Of a stretch of DNA of 64,000 nt, positions 17,010-26,218 are shown one piece after another (the stretch's first letter is position 1; each line of letters opens with the position of its first letter). Below the pieces are notes generated by a model. That model saw only the letters and a program-made list of their open reading frames with translations. It did not search any database and was not told the origin of the DNA. The position numbers were made by a program, and so were the translations under genes. The DNA lies in contig JAEXYA010000070.1 in NCBI GenBank assembly GCA_023451825.1, forward strand, positions 48,089-112,088, written 5' to 3'. Source of the stretch: Pseudomonadota bacterium (lineage in GTDB: Bacteria; Pseudomonadota; Alphaproteobacteria; Rhizobiales; Xanthobacteraceae).

Positions 17010-17953
17010 GTTTCGCGCGTCCCGAGCAGGCCCATCGGGCGGAACATCAGGATCAGCACCAGCAGCACATAGGGCATGATCGGCGCGATCTGGGCGATGG
17101 TCACGTTCCAGATATCCGCCAACCATGTAGATGCGAGATCGGGGCTCAGCGGGCCGAAGGCGCCCGCCAGCGAGCCGTTCATGGAGACGGCGAAGGTCTG
17201 CACGAGGCCGATCAGCAGCGAGGCGATGAAGGCGCCCGGCAGCGAGCCGAGGCCGCCGACGACCACCACCACGAACAGGATCGGCCCGAGCAGGCCGGCC
17301 ATGTTCGACTGCGTGACGAGCGCAGGTCCTGCGATGACGCCCGCGACTGCGGCAAGCGCTGTGCCGACGCCGAACACCAGCATGAAGATGCGTCCGACAT
17401 TATGGCCGAGATGGCCAACCATATGCGGATGGGTGAGGGCGGCCTGCACGATCAGTCCGATGCGCGTGCGCTTCAACACGATCAGCAGACCGATGAAGAT
17501 CACGATGGACACGACCAGCATGAAGATCTTGAAGGCGGGATAATTGGTGGAGAACAGCGTGAAGGCCGGGAAATCCAGCAGCGCCGGCACGCGGAAATCG
17601 ACCGGGCTCTTGCCCCAGACGATCGACACGACTTCCTCGATGGCGAAAGCGAGGCCGAAGGTGAACAGCAGCTCGGGCACATGGCCATATTTGTGCACCT
17701 GCCGCAGCCCATAGCGCTCGACCATGGCGCCGAGTGCGCCGGCCAGCAGGGGCGCGATGATCAGCGCTGGCCAGAAGCCGAACCATTTGCTGATCTGGAA
17801 ACCGAAAAAGGCGCCCAGCATGTAGAACGACGCATGGGCGAAGTTCAGCACGCCCAGCATGCTGAAGATCACCGTCAGGCCCGAAGCCATCAGGAACAGC
17901 AGCATGCCGAACAGAACGCCGTTCAGCGTGGATATGACGATGAGTTCGAGCAT
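17006..17953 (-). CDS. livH: Branched-chain amino acid-type ABC transporter permease, LivH-like (operon 2)
   Basis: Permease subunit of 315 residues. LNGVLFGMLLFLMASGLTVI, VLNFAHASFYMLGAFFG and the C-terminal MFRPMGLLGTRET are LivH hallmarks. It is the first permease after the binding-protein gene, from which it is separated by a family A repeat, and overlaps livM2 by four bases. Confidence 0.94.
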   Translation of the reverse strand: MLELIVISTLNGVLFGMLLFLMASGLTVIFSMLGVLNFAHASFYMLGAFFGFQISKWFGFWPALIIAPLLAGALGAMVERYGLRQVHKYGHVPELLFTFGLAFAIEEVVSIVWGKSPVDFRVPALLDFPAFTLFSTNYPAFKIFMLVVSIVIFIGLLIVLKRTRIGLIVQAALTHPHMVGHLGHNVGRIFMLVFGVGTALAAVAGVIAGPALVTQSNMAGLLGPILFVVVVVGGLGSLPGAFIASLLIGLVQTFAVSMNGSLAGAFGPLSPDLASTWLADIWNVTIAQIAPIMPYVLLVLILMFRPMGLLGTRET

Positions 17954-17971
17954 GAAGATCCTCTACCTCGC

Positions 17972-18048
17972 CGTCATTGCGAGGAGCGAAGCGACGAAGC
18001 AATCCAGCTCTTGGCTTTCTGGATTGCTTCGCTCCGCTCGCAATGACG
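17972..18048. repeat. Palindromic intergenic repeat, family A copy 2
   Basis: CGTCATTGCGAG ... CTCGCAATGACG with the same inner GAAGCAATCCAG / TGGATTGCTTC pair as the other family A copies. It lies inside operon 2 between the binding-protein gene and livH. Confidence 0.9.
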
Positions 18049-18106
18049 AACTGCGATCAGCATGGCGCGGTGCGATGCTGACCGCCGGCGACGTTGCGGC
18101 GTGTGC

Positions 18107-19354
18107 TTACGGCCGTTCCATCTTGCAGGTGGTCGGCAGCATGGTGTCCTTGGTGTCCACCTTCGCGGCCAGCTTCCAGCCCCAGCCGGTGTTTTCCTCG
18201 TCGAACGGCTCCTTGGCGGTGCGTTCGCCGAAGGACGAGATGTAGATCGGCTGGAAGAACTGGTGATCGTCCTTGCGCATGAGGCCTTCGCCGCCGTTGA
18301 AGACTTCGAACTTCATGTCTTCAAGCGCCGCCGCGACCTTCACCGGCTCGACCGACTTCGCCTTCTCCGCAGCGGCTGCGAACATGCGCATTTCGTTCAC
18401 GGCGCGCGGATACCACAGGCTCATATTGACCTTGGCGCGGAAGGCTTTTTCAAAATCCACCGACGCCTTGTGGTCGATATTGGCAAAGCCTTCGGTGATC
18501 TGGAACACCTGATGGTTCAGGCCGGTCTGCTTGATGGCAGTCGGGCCGCCGGCGCCGCCGGCATAATAGGTGTACCAGCCCACTTTGAGGCCCGCGTCAG
18601 CCGCGGCCTTGAGCAGCAGCGCGATGTCCTGGCCCCAGTTGCCGGTGATGACCGTGTCGGCGCCGGATGCCTTGATCTTCGCCACATAAGGCGCGAAGTC
18701 GGTGATCTTGAGCAGCGGATGCAGTTCATCGCCGACGATTTCGACGTCCGCGCGCTTGGCCTTGAGCATGGCGCGCGCCTGGGTGCGCACCGACTGGCCG
18801 AACGAGTAATCCTGATTGATCAGGTACACTTTCTTGATGGTCGGCACCGTCTTCATATAGTTGGTGAGCGCTTCCATCTTGATGTCGGAATTCGCATCCC
18901 AGCGGAAATGCGCGTAGCTGCATTTCTCGTTGGTCAGCACCGGATCGACGGCGGCATAGTTGAAATACAGGACTTCCTTGCCCGGATTGCGCTCATTGTA
19001 TTTGGTGACGAAATCGGTCAGCGCGCCGGCGACGGATGAACCGTTGCCCTGGGTGATGTAGCGCACGCCTGAGTCGATCGCCTTCTGCGCCTGGATCAGG
19101 CTCTCCTGCGGATTGGTCTTGTTGTCGAGGCCGACGACCTCGATCTTCTTGCCGAGGATGCCGCCTTTGGCATTCAGTTCTTCGGCGATGTACTGGAAGG
19201 TCTTGAGGCCGCCTTCGCCGACACTGGCGCCGCCGCCGGAGAGCGGATCGATGTAACCGATCTTGACGGTTTCCTGCGCCATTGCTGCGGTGCCAAAGAA
19301 TGGCAGCACGAGCGACGCACCGATGGCCAGTTTAATAAGATGCCGTTTATGCAT
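18107..19354 (-). CDS. ABC transporter substrate-binding protein, Leu/Ile/Val-type (operon 2)
   Basis: Periplasmic binding protein of 415 residues. The signal peptide (MHKRHLIKLAIGASLVLPFFG, cleaved near AMA-QE) precedes ETVKIGYIDPLSGGGASVGE, the classic start of the type 1 fold. ATG 19354 has GGGAG six bases upstream. It lies between the CoA transferase gene and livH2. The ligand is unknown; the neighbouring CoA transferase hints at an acid. Confidence 0.92.
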   Translation of the reverse strand: MHKRHLIKLAIGASLVLPFFGTAAMAQETVKIGYIDPLSGGGASVGEGGLKTFQYIAEELNAKGGILGKKIEVVGLDNKTNPQESLIQAQKAIDSGVRYITQGNGSSVAGALTDFVTKYNERNPGKEVLYFNYAAVDPVLTNEKCSYAHFRWDANSDIKMEALTNYMKTVPTIKKVYLINQDYSFGQSVRTQARAMLKAKRADVEIVGDELHPLLKITDFAPYVAKIKASGADTVITGNWGQDIALLLKAAADAGLKVGWYTYYAGGAGGPTAIKQTGLNHQVFQITEGFANIDHKASVDFEKAFRAKVNMSLWYPRAVNEMRMFAAAAEKAKSVEPVKVAAALEDMKFEVFNGGEGLMRKDDHQFFQPIYISSFGERTAKEPFDEENTGWGWKLAAKVDTKDTMLPTTCKMERP

Positions 19355-19492
19355 GTGTTTCTCCCTGAATATTGGTTTCCAGTGACCGTGGTTCCCGCGC
19401 CGAATCTTTGTTGATCCGTGCGCCGGCGGTTCTTGCTGCCAAGTGTGAGCGAATGCAGCAGAGGCCGCAAGCATCCGTTCGTCGTAGGCACA

Positions 19493-21997
19493 TTACTTTG
19501 CGGTAACAGTCGCCTTGACAGTTTCCTTCGTAGTTTCCTTCGCAGTTTCCTTGGCAGTTTCCTTGCCGGTATTTTTGGACTTCTTGGCGATCGCGGTGTC
19601 GCCGATGATCTCGGCATTGCGCAACTCGGCGATCTCGCTGTCGCTCAAGCCAAGCACGTCGCGCAGCACTTCTTCATTGTGCTGGCCGAGCGTCGGGGCC
19701 AACTGCGTGATCGCATAGGGCGTACGCGAACTGCCTTCCCGATAGGCCACCGAGGGCAACAGATGCGGGCCCATGAAACGCCGCGTCGTGGGCTGCCAGT
19801 GTCCGGTGGAGATGAGGTGCGGATCGCCGGCCATGTCCATCGGCAGCCGGGCAGTGCCGGCCGGCACGCCGGCATCCTGCAGGGCATTCATGGCAAGCTC
19901 CGGCCGCACCGTCATGGTCCAGTGCCGGATCGCCACTTCGATCCGGTCTTCATCGGCGCGGCGGCCTTCGGCGGTGGCCAGCGCAGCGTCTTCCGCGAGG
20001 TCGGGGCGATGGATGACCTTGCAGAGCGCCTGCCACTCCGCGTCATCGCGGACTGCAAGGACGAGCCACTGATCCTCGCCGATGCAGGGGAAACATCCAT
20101 GCGGAACAAAGCGCGGATGGCGATTGCCGAGCCGCGGCCCTGTCTTGCCGGTGATGGATTGCTCGATCACCGAAGGCGCCACCATCGGCAGCAAAGCTTC
20201 GGTGGCGCTGAGATCGATATGCTGACCTTCGCCCGTGCGCTTCTGATGCATGAAGCCGATCATCAGCGCCGCAGCCGCGCTGACGCCGCCATAGGGGTCG
20301 CCGAGCGCCGTATGCACCATGGTCGGCGGATCGCCTTCGCGGCCGGTGACCGAAGGCAGGCCCGATGCCTGCTCCAGCGTCGAGCCATAAGCGCGCACGC
20401 CGCTCCACGCGCCCGTCATGCCGAAGGCCGGCATGGTGACGACGATCAGTTTGGGATTGAGCGTTCGCATCGATGCCGGATCGAGGCCGAGCCGCGGCAT
20501 CACGTCCGCCGCATAGTTGTCGATCACCGCATCGGCGTCGGCGATCAGGCGCTTCAGCAGCGCGAGGCCCTTGGGATTGGTGAGGTCCAGCGTGATGCCG
20601 CGCTTGTTGCGGTTCATCTGCTGAAACCAGTAGACCTTCTCGTAAGTGCGCTCGGGATGATACGGCCCGCGCGGATCGGTGCCGCGAAACCAGTCGGGAT
20701 ATTGGCACGACTCCACTTTGATCACGTCGGCGCCGAGATCGCCCATTTGCCGCGTCGCCGTGGGGCCGGCCCAACCCATGGTGAGATCGACGATGCGCAG
20801 GCCTTTCAGCGGCAGCGGATCGTCGGATGTCGCTTGTCGTGTTGCGATACGATCGCGGGCCTTGAAATCTGCAATTTCGCTATTGCCTGCAAGCGGCGCT
20901 TTGCCATTCGCGATCGGTGGCGAACCGGTGAGGCGTTGCGGCAGCACCGGTGCTTCAAACGATGCGTTGCCGATGGTGACATCAGCGAAAGCACCGCGCT
21001 CGCGATAATAGGGCTGGCGCAAAAGCTCGTCCATGCTCGGCACCACCGCAAGCGGGATGCGCAATTCGATCCCACGTTCGAACCAGTGCTGCGCGCTTTG
21101 CTGCAGCAGGATCGGCTGGAAGATCGCAGCGAGCTCTGCCGAATTGACCGAGCGTGCGAGCCCGTCGGTGAATTTGGTTTCCTTCTCCAGTTCGGGCAGG
21201 CCGAGCATCACGCAAAACGCGGCCCATTGTGCGGGCGTCACGACGGTGACGCCGAGCCATCCATCCTTGGTCGGAAAATTGCCGACGGGATAGCCGCGGC
21301 CGAAACGGTTCAGCGCCGTGCGGGGTCGTGTAAATCCCTGCTCCAAGGCGAGGCCGGTATCGAATTCGCTGATATGCAACATCGATGCATGGGCGCTGAC
21401 CGCGAAGCGCCGTGCGCCGCGCTTGCGATCAAAGAGGCCGGCGAGTGTCGGGATGAAAGCGGTGAGGGCGGTCATCACGGCGATGTGCCCGTCGCGCGGC
21501 AGCACCGGAGGTCCCTCCTTGGCACCGACCATTTTTACGCAGCCGGCGAGCGCGCGGCAGATCGCATCGGTCGCGTGGAAATCCGAATAGAGCCCGTTCT
21601 CGCCGAACCACGAGATGGCGGTAATGGCGAGGCCGGGATTGTCTTTGCGCAGATCGTCATGATTCAGCTGCGATGTCGGAATGCTCGATGGCGCGCGCGC
21701 GTCGAGCAGCAGATCGCAGCTCTGAAGCAATTTCTTGATCGCAGCGACATCGGCGGCATCATCGAGATCAGCGATGACGCTGTGCTTGTTGGTATTCAGC
21801 CAGGCGAAAACACCGCTCTCGCTTTTGCCGTTGCCGGCATCGATATCAGGCGCATGCCGTCGCATCGGATCGCCGCCGGGTGGCTCGATCTTGATGACTT
21901 CGGCGCCGAAATCGGAAAACAGCTTGCCGCAGTAACCCAGCTGGTCGCCGGATCCAATTTCCACCACGCGCAAATCAGAGAGCGGCATATCCGACAT
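19493..21997 (-). CDS. Two-domain CaiB/BaiF (family III) CoA transferase
   Basis: A fused CoA transferase of 834 residues, about twice the usual 400. Domain 1 (about 1-370) starts PLSDLRVVEIGSGDQLGYCG and domain 2 (about 395-790) starts LPLKGLRIVDLTMGWAGPTA. Domain 2 has the catalytic-type aspartate in LGDPYGGVSAAAAL, and domain 1 has a possible equivalent Asp in PRDGHIAVMTAL. Family III enzymes move CoA between acids through an enzyme-linked anhydride, so this could activate the acid imported by Liv system 2. The last 25 residues are a Lys/Glu/Thr-rich tail coded by 12-base tandem units. It precedes the binding-protein gene by about 140 bases. Confidence 0.9.
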   Translation of the reverse strand: MSDMPLSDLRVVEIGSGDQLGYCGKLFSDFGAEVIKIEPPGGDPMRRHAPDIDAGNGKSESGVFAWLNTNKHSVIADLDDAADVAAIKKLLQSCDLLLDARAPSSIPTSQLNHDDLRKDNPGLAITAISWFGENGLYSDFHATDAICRALAGCVKMVGAKEGPPVLPRDGHIAVMTALTAFIPTLAGLFDRKRGARRFAVSAHASMLHISEFDTGLALEQGFTRPRTALNRFGRGYPVGNFPTKDGWLGVTVVTPAQWAAFCVMLGLPELEKETKFTDGLARSVNSAELAAIFQPILLQQSAQHWFERGIELRIPLAVVPSMDELLRQPYYRERGAFADVTIGNASFEAPVLPQRLTGSPPIANGKAPLAGNSEIADFKARDRIATRQATSDDPLPLKGLRIVDLTMGWAGPTATRQMGDLGADVIKVESCQYPDWFRGTDPRGPYHPERTYEKVYWFQQMNRNKRGITLDLTNPKGLALLKRLIADADAVIDNYAADVMPRLGLDPASMRTLNPKLIVVTMPAFGMTGAWSGVRAYGSTLEQASGLPSVTGREGDPPTMVHTALGDPYGGVSAAAALMIGFMHQKRTGEGQHIDLSATEALLPMVAPSVIEQSITGKTGPRLGNRHPRFVPHGCFPCIGEDQWLVLAVRDDAEWQALCKVIHRPDLAEDAALATAEGRRADEDRIEVAIRHWTMTVRPELAMNALQDAGVPAGTARLPMDMAGDPHLISTGHWQPTTRRFMGPHLLPSVAYREGSSRTPYAITQLAPTLGQHNEEVLRDVLGLSDSEIAELRNAEIIGDTAIAKKSKNTGKETAKETAKETTKETVKATVTAK
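19509..19568 (-). repeat. 12-base tandem repeat at the 3' end of the CoA transferase gene
   Basis: About five in-frame units of the type GTTTCCTTCGCA on the plus strand encode a K-E-T-A-like tetrapeptide repeat in the C-terminal tail. The unit length is a multiple of three, so copy number could change without frameshift. Confidence 0.8.
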
Positions 21998-22061
21998 CGC
22001 AGTCCCACCCGTCGTTTCTTGTTTAGACGGGCATCATGTCGGGCTGAGCCGATGCGTCAAG

Positions 22062-22892
22062 TCAGCTTGCCGGTCTACGCGCAAGCGCCGTGGACATGGC
22101 AGAGATCAACGGACGCATGAAGAACGCATCCTCAGCCGGCGTGATCGTTGCGTTGAAACCATGAGCCTGCAATTCATCGGAGACGACGGGACCGACCGAT
22201 GCAATCGGCGTGTTCGCAAGTGCGTTGCGAAATTGCGCCTCGCGTCCATGCGCGCGCGCGGCATCCACGAGGCGGCGCACCTGACCCGAACTCGTCAGCG
22301 CGATCGCATCGATGCGTCCGCTCTCCATCTCGTCGATGGCCGCAAGGATGTTGGTATCGGCGGCCTTGGAATCGTAGATGTAGGGCAGGACCGTATCGAC
22401 GACGGCGCCTTGCGCTTCGATCGCGCCGATCAGCGCCGCATGATCCTTCTCCGGATAGAGCTGCAATCCGACCCGGCGACCCTTGAGGTCGTAGCTCGCC
22501 AGCATTTCGGCGATGCCTTCCGAGGTCGGCTTCTCCGTGGTGACGTCCGGGGCGAGGCCGATCTCGCGCAGCGCCTTGCCGGGCTTCGGTCCGCGCGCAA
22601 ATTTTCGCGATTTGCCGATTGCCGCAACCATCGCAGTGTCGCCACCGTGTTGCCGCACCAATTTGAGCAGGCGCCGGAGGCCTTCGCCGGTCATTAAAAC
22701 CAGATCGTCGAAGGGGTTAGCGATCAAACGGGCGATCCAGTCGAGCACCGGTTTGGGGTCCGAAACGTCCTCGATGGTGAACATCGGACATTGCAGCACA
22801 TCGGCGCCTTTCTCCTTGAGAAGTCTGGAGAATTGGGCTTCCTCGCGGGTTTCCAGGATGAGGATGCGGTTGCCGTCCAGTCGCTCGGCCAT
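22062..22892 (-). CDS. hemD: Uroporphyrinogen-III synthase (HemD-like)
   Basis: Enzyme of 276 residues that closes and inverts ring D of hydroxymethylbilane in tetrapyrrole synthesis. The two-domain HemD layout is visible: ILILETREEAQFSRLLKEKG at the start, DDLVLMTGEGLRRLL, GRRVGLQLYPEKDH, and DAIALTSSGQVRRLV near residue 195. Sequence identity in this family is low, so the assignment rests on this pattern. It lies 64 bases upstream of the CoA transferase on the same strand, which is not an obvious functional link; other hem genes are not nearby, so a paralogue is possible. Confidence 0.75.
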   Translation of the reverse strand: MAERLDGNRILILETREEAQFSRLLKEKGADVLQCPMFTIEDVSDPKPVLDWIARLIANPFDDLVLMTGEGLRRLLKLVRQHGGDTAMVAAIGKSRKFARGPKPGKALREIGLAPDVTTEKPTSEGIAEMLASYDLKGRRVGLQLYPEKDHAALIGAIEAQGAVVDTVLPYIYDSKAADTNILAAIDEMESGRIDAIALTSSGQVRRLVDAARAHGREAQFRNALANTPIASVGPVVSDELQAHGFNATITPAEDAFFMRPLISAMSTALARRPAS

Positions 22893-22999
22893 GTCGGCAT
22901 TCTTTCATTTACTGCAGTGCGCAATCGGATTGGCGCAAGCCTATGCCAGATGCTAGAGCAGGGCAAAATTCTCCCTGAATCTCAAGCCAGTAGCCCCCG

Positions 23000-23860
23000 A
23001 TGTCGCATCACTTCGTCCTGACCCTGTCGTGCCCCGACCGCCCCGGAATCGTCTCCGCCGTTTCGACGTTCCTTGCCCATAACGGCCAGAACATCGTCGA
23101 TGCCCAGCAGTTCAACGAAAACGAAACCGGCGTGTTCTTCATGCGGGTTGTGTTCAACGCGGCCGATGTGAATGTCGATCTCAACGCGTTGCAGACCGGC
23201 TTCGGCGCCATCGCCGAGCGCTTCAAGATGGCCTGGCTGATGCGCGATCAGGACACCAAACGCCGCGTCATGATCCTGGCCTCCAAGTCGGATCACTGCC
23301 TCGTCGATCTACTGTATCGCTGGCGCACCGGCGAACTCGAGATGATCCCGACCGCGATCGTGTCGAACCATCCGCGCGAGACCTATAACGGCATCGATTT
23401 CGGCGATATTCCTTTTCACTATCTGCCGATCACCAAGGAGACCAAAAGCGAGCAGGAAGCCGCGATCTGGAATCTGGTGCAGGAAACTAAGTCCGAGCTC
23501 GTGGTGCTCGCGCGCTATATGCAGATCCTGTCGGACGACATGTCGGCAAAATTGTCGGGCATGTGCATCAACATCCACCACTCCTTCCTGCCGGGCTTCA
23601 AGGGCGCGCGGCCCTATCACCAGGCTCATGCGCGCGGCGTCAAGCTGATCGGCGCGACGGCCCATTACGTGACATCGGATCTCGATGAAGGTCCGATCAT
23701 CGAGCAGGATGTCGAGCGCATCAGCCACCGCGACTCGCCGGAAGATCTCGTCCGCAAGGGCCGCGACATCGAGCGCCGCGTACTCGCGCGCGCCGTGCGC
23801 TATCACCTCGAGGATCGCGTGATCCTCAACGGCAGGAAGACGGTGGTGTTCACGAACTGA
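23000..23860 (+). CDS. purU: Formyltetrahydrofolate deformylase
   Basis: Hydrolyses 10-formyl-THF to THF and formate, balancing one-carbon pools. Of 286 residues, the N-terminal ACT domain (about 5-85, FVLTLSCPDRPGIVSAVSTF) is followed by a formyltransferase domain. The catalytic Asn-His-Asp set is visible in INIHHSFLPGF and TSDLDEGPI. The length is standard. It is divergent from hemD with a short gap. The next feature is a family B repeat. Confidence 0.95.
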   Translation: MSHHFVLTLSCPDRPGIVSAVSTFLAHNGQNIVDAQQFNENETGVFFMRVVFNAADVNVDLNALQTGFGAIAERFKMAWLMRDQDTKRRVMILASKSDHCLVDLLYRWRTGELEMIPTAIVSNHPRETYNGIDFGDIPFHYLPITKETKSEQEAAIWNLVQETKSELVVLARYMQILSDDMSAKLSGMCINIHHSFLPGFKGARPYHQAHARGVKLIGATAHYVTSDLDEGPIIEQDVERISHRDSPEDLVRKGRDIERRVLARAVRYHLEDRVILNGRKTVVFTN

Positions 23861-23875
23861 GCCGCATGCGAATGC

Positions 23876-23910
23876 GTAGGATGGGTTTCGCTACGCGCTA
23901 CCCATCCTAC
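23876..23910. repeat. Short palindromic repeat, family B copy 1
   Basis: GTAGGATGGGT ... ACCCATCCTAC, a perfect 11-base inverted pair around a 13-base centre (TTCGCTACGCGCT). It lies between the convergent purU and lipoprotein genes and could serve as a terminator. Confidence 0.88.
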
Positions 23911-23926
23911 AGCACCGAGCCTTGCA

Positions 23927-24196
23927 TCAATGGATGGCGCTGGCCGAAGGCGATGTTGAGGGATCGGGGCCTGGCGCGCTGTCACCCTGCTGATGCTCGC
24001 GCTGCTTCGCCGCGTAGGCCTCATATTCCGGCGTGCCCGGCCGCGGCGGGGCGTCCGCAGGCAGCCCGCCGGCCCAGGCCGGGATCAGGTCGGCCATCCC
24101 TCCTGCCATGAACGAACTGATCGATCCGCAGCCGGAGAGGCTGCAGGACAGCAGGACAAGGCCGAAAACGGCGGCGAGGCGGCGGGTGGTAAACAT
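23927..24196 (-). CDS. Small putative lipoprotein
   Basis: An 89-residue protein with a lipoprotein signal: MFTTRRLAAVFGLVLLSCSLSGCGS, lipobox LSGC, so the mature form would be lipidated and exported. The rest is short, Pro/Ala/Ser-rich, with PPRPGTPEYEAYAAKQREHQ in the middle. ATG 24196 is preferred to a TTG at 24259. I do not recognise a functional family. Confidence 0.65.
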   Translation of the reverse strand: MFTTRRLAAVFGLVLLSCSLSGCGSISSFMAGGMADLIPAWAGGLPADAPPRPGTPEYEAYAAKQREHQQGDSAPGPDPSTSPSASAIH

Positions 24197-24307
24197 GGAA
24201 AACGACACGGCTGAGTGGAGGGTGGGTGAACACTTACCAATATGGAGCCGTTTACGCAAAATGGAAGGTACCGGGAGCGGGCCGGTGTAATTTTTTGCCT
24301 GCGCCGA

Positions 24308-24796
24308 TCAGCTTGTCGTCTTCCGTTTCGCCGCCGCCGGCTTGCGCACCTGCACGGCATTCACCGCCGGCGTCTGCGCCAGCAGGCGCCGCAGGAGGTC
24401 GATCAGCACTTCCACTTCCTCGGGCTTCAAGCAATCCAGCAGCACGCTTTCGCGGTCCAGTGCCAGTTCGATGATGCGGTCATGCAGCAGCCGGCCAGCC
24501 TTGGTCATCACGATGATGCGCTTGCCGTCGCCCTGGTCGACCACCGTGACACTGCCGCTCTCGGCGAGCGACTTCAGCGTGCGGCTGACCAGCCCCTTGT
24601 CGAGATCGAAATACTGGCAGATCTGCTGTGCGGTGCACGCGTCCTCGCTGGCCAGCTTGGACAGGATGCGCCATTCGGTGACGCCCACGCCGAATTCGCG
24701 CCGATAGGCGCTCGATGCCCCGCCTGCCAGCTTGTTGGCCAGGAAATTGATGAGGGCAGGGACGTATCGGGTATGATTGATGACCGGCTTCGTCAT
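24308..24796 (-). CDS. MarR-family transcriptional regulator
   Basis: Winged-helix regulator of 162 residues. The HTH region is EDACTAQQICQYFDLDKGLVSRTLKSL (about 57-83) and the wing is GDGKRIIVMTKAGRLLHD. The C-terminal tail is Lys/Arg/Ala-rich. It is divergent from Liv operon 3, with a perfect palindrome in the shared region (24926-24939), so repression of that operon is likely. MarR proteins of this type often respond to aromatic acids or acyl-CoAs; the ligand here is unknown. ATG 24796 is preferred to TTG 24817. Confidence 0.9.
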   Translation of the reverse strand: MTKPVINHTRYVPALINFLANKLAGGASSAYRREFGVGVTEWRILSKLASEDACTAQQICQYFDLDKGLVSRTLKSLAESGSVTVVDQGDGKRIIVMTKAGRLLHDRIIELALDRESVLLDCLKPEEVEVLIDLLRRLLAQTPAVNAVQVRKPAAAKRKTTS

Positions 24797-24925
24797 GCGG
24801 AATGAATGACCCTGCAAATGTCCCGAAACAGCAGCGTCATCGCGCGCTGCTAGACTTTAGGATGACGCCCGCGATGCTGCGGAATGACGCAGTTCACCAG
24901 TCCCTTGCGTATTGTCAAGGCGAGC

Positions 24926-24939
24926 GTTGACACGTCAAC
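24926..24939. promoter_or_regulatory. Candidate MarR operator overlapping a -35 element
   Basis: GTTGAC-AC-GTCAAC is a perfect inverted repeat about 88 bases before the start of the operon 3 binding protein. It contains TTGACA (24927-24932), a good -35 box, with a weak -10-like TATCGC 17 bases on. A related half site TTGTCAA lies at 24912-24918. The layout suggests repression by the divergent MarR protein. Confidence 0.5.
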
Positions 24940-25026
24940 ATCGCTTCGATATCGCGGATCGACGTGGATGGGGACGACGATCTTCCGGCCTGCAAGAGCC
25001 GACATCACGCAATGGAGGAGGACACG

Positions 25027-26196
25027 ATGCTGAGGACATTCATTTCCGCGACGGTGGCTGCTGCCGGCGTGTTCGCGCTGGGCGCCGTGGCGCAGGCGCA
25101 GGAGACCGTGAAGATCGGCCTGATCGTGCCGATGACCGGCGGCCAGGCGTCCACCGGCCAGCAGATCAACAATGCCATCAAGCTGTATCAGCAGAAGAAC
25201 GGTGACACCGTCGCCGGCAAGAAGGTCGAGGTCATCCTCAAGGACGACGCGGCGCTGCCGGACAATACCAAGCGCCTGGCGCAGGAACTGATCGTCAACG
25301 AGAAGGTCAACATCATCGCCGGTTTCGGCGTGACGCCGGCCGCACTCGCCGCCGCGCCGCTGGCGACGCAGGCAAAGGTGCCGCTGATCGTGATGGCCGC
25401 CGGCACCTCGATCATCACCGAGCGCTCGCCCTATATCGCGCGGACCTCGTTCACCCTCGCGCAGTCCTCCACCATCATCGGCGACTGGGCCGCAAAGAAC
25501 AACATCAAGAAGGTCGCGACGCTGACCTCCGACTATGCGCCGGGCAATGACGCGCTCGCGGCGTTCAAGGAGCACTTTACGGCTGGTGGCGGCACGATCG
25601 TCGAGGAAGTGAAGGTCCCGCTCGCCAATCCGGATTTCGCGCCGTTCCTGCAGCGCATGAAGGATAGCAAGCCCGATGCGGTCTTCGTGTTCGTGCCGGC
25701 CGGGCAGGGTGGCAATTTCATGAAGCAATATGCCGAGCGCGGCCTCGACAAGTCTGGCATCAAGGTGATCGGACCGGGCGACGTCATGGATGACGACCTG
25801 CTCAACGGAATGGGCGACGCCGCCATCGGCGCCGTCACCGCGCATCTCTATTCGGCCGCGCATCCATCAGCCATGAACAAGGCGTTCGTCGCCGACTACA
25901 AGAAGGCCTACAACACCCGTCCGGGTTTCATGGCCGTCGGTGGCTGGGATGGCATCCATCTCATCTACGAAGCGCTGAAGAAGACCGGCGGCAAGGCCGA
26001 TGGCGACTCGTTAATTGCCGCCATGAAGGGCATGAAGTGGGAAAGCCCGCGCGGCCCGATCTCCATCGATCCGGAGACGCGTGACATCGTGCAGAACATC
26101 TACATCCGCGAAGTGAAGAAGGTGGATGGCGAACTGTACAATGTGGAATTCGCGACGTTCGAAGCGGTGAAGGATCCGGGCAAGACGAAGAAGTAA
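25027..26196 (+). CDS. ABC transporter substrate-binding protein, Leu/Ile/Val-type (operon 3)
   Basis: Periplasmic binding protein of 389 residues. The signal peptide (MLRTFISATVAAAGVFALGA, cleaved near AQA-QE) precedes ETVKIGLIVPMTGGQASTGQ, the type 1 fold start. ATG 25027 has a very strong GGAGGAGG about six bases upstream. It is the first gene of plus-strand operon 3, followed by a family D repeat and livHMGF. Substrate unknown. Confidence 0.93.
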   Translation: MLRTFISATVAAAGVFALGAVAQAQETVKIGLIVPMTGGQASTGQQINNAIKLYQQKNGDTVAGKKVEVILKDDAALPDNTKRLAQELIVNEKVNIIAGFGVTPAALAAAPLATQAKVPLIVMAAGTSIITERSPYIARTSFTLAQSSTIIGDWAAKNNIKKVATLTSDYAPGNDALAAFKEHFTAGGGTIVEEVKVPLANPDFAPFLQRMKDSKPDAVFVFVPAGQGGNFMKQYAERGLDKSGIKVIGPGDVMDDDLLNGMGDAAIGAVTAHLYSAAHPSAMNKAFVADYKKAYNTRPGFMAVGGWDGIHLIYEALKKTGGKADGDSLIAAMKGMKWESPRGPISIDPETRDIVQNIYIREVKKVDGELYNVEFATFEAVKDPGKTKK

Positions 26197-26218
26197 TCTT
26201 GCTCCGTAGCCAGTAGTC

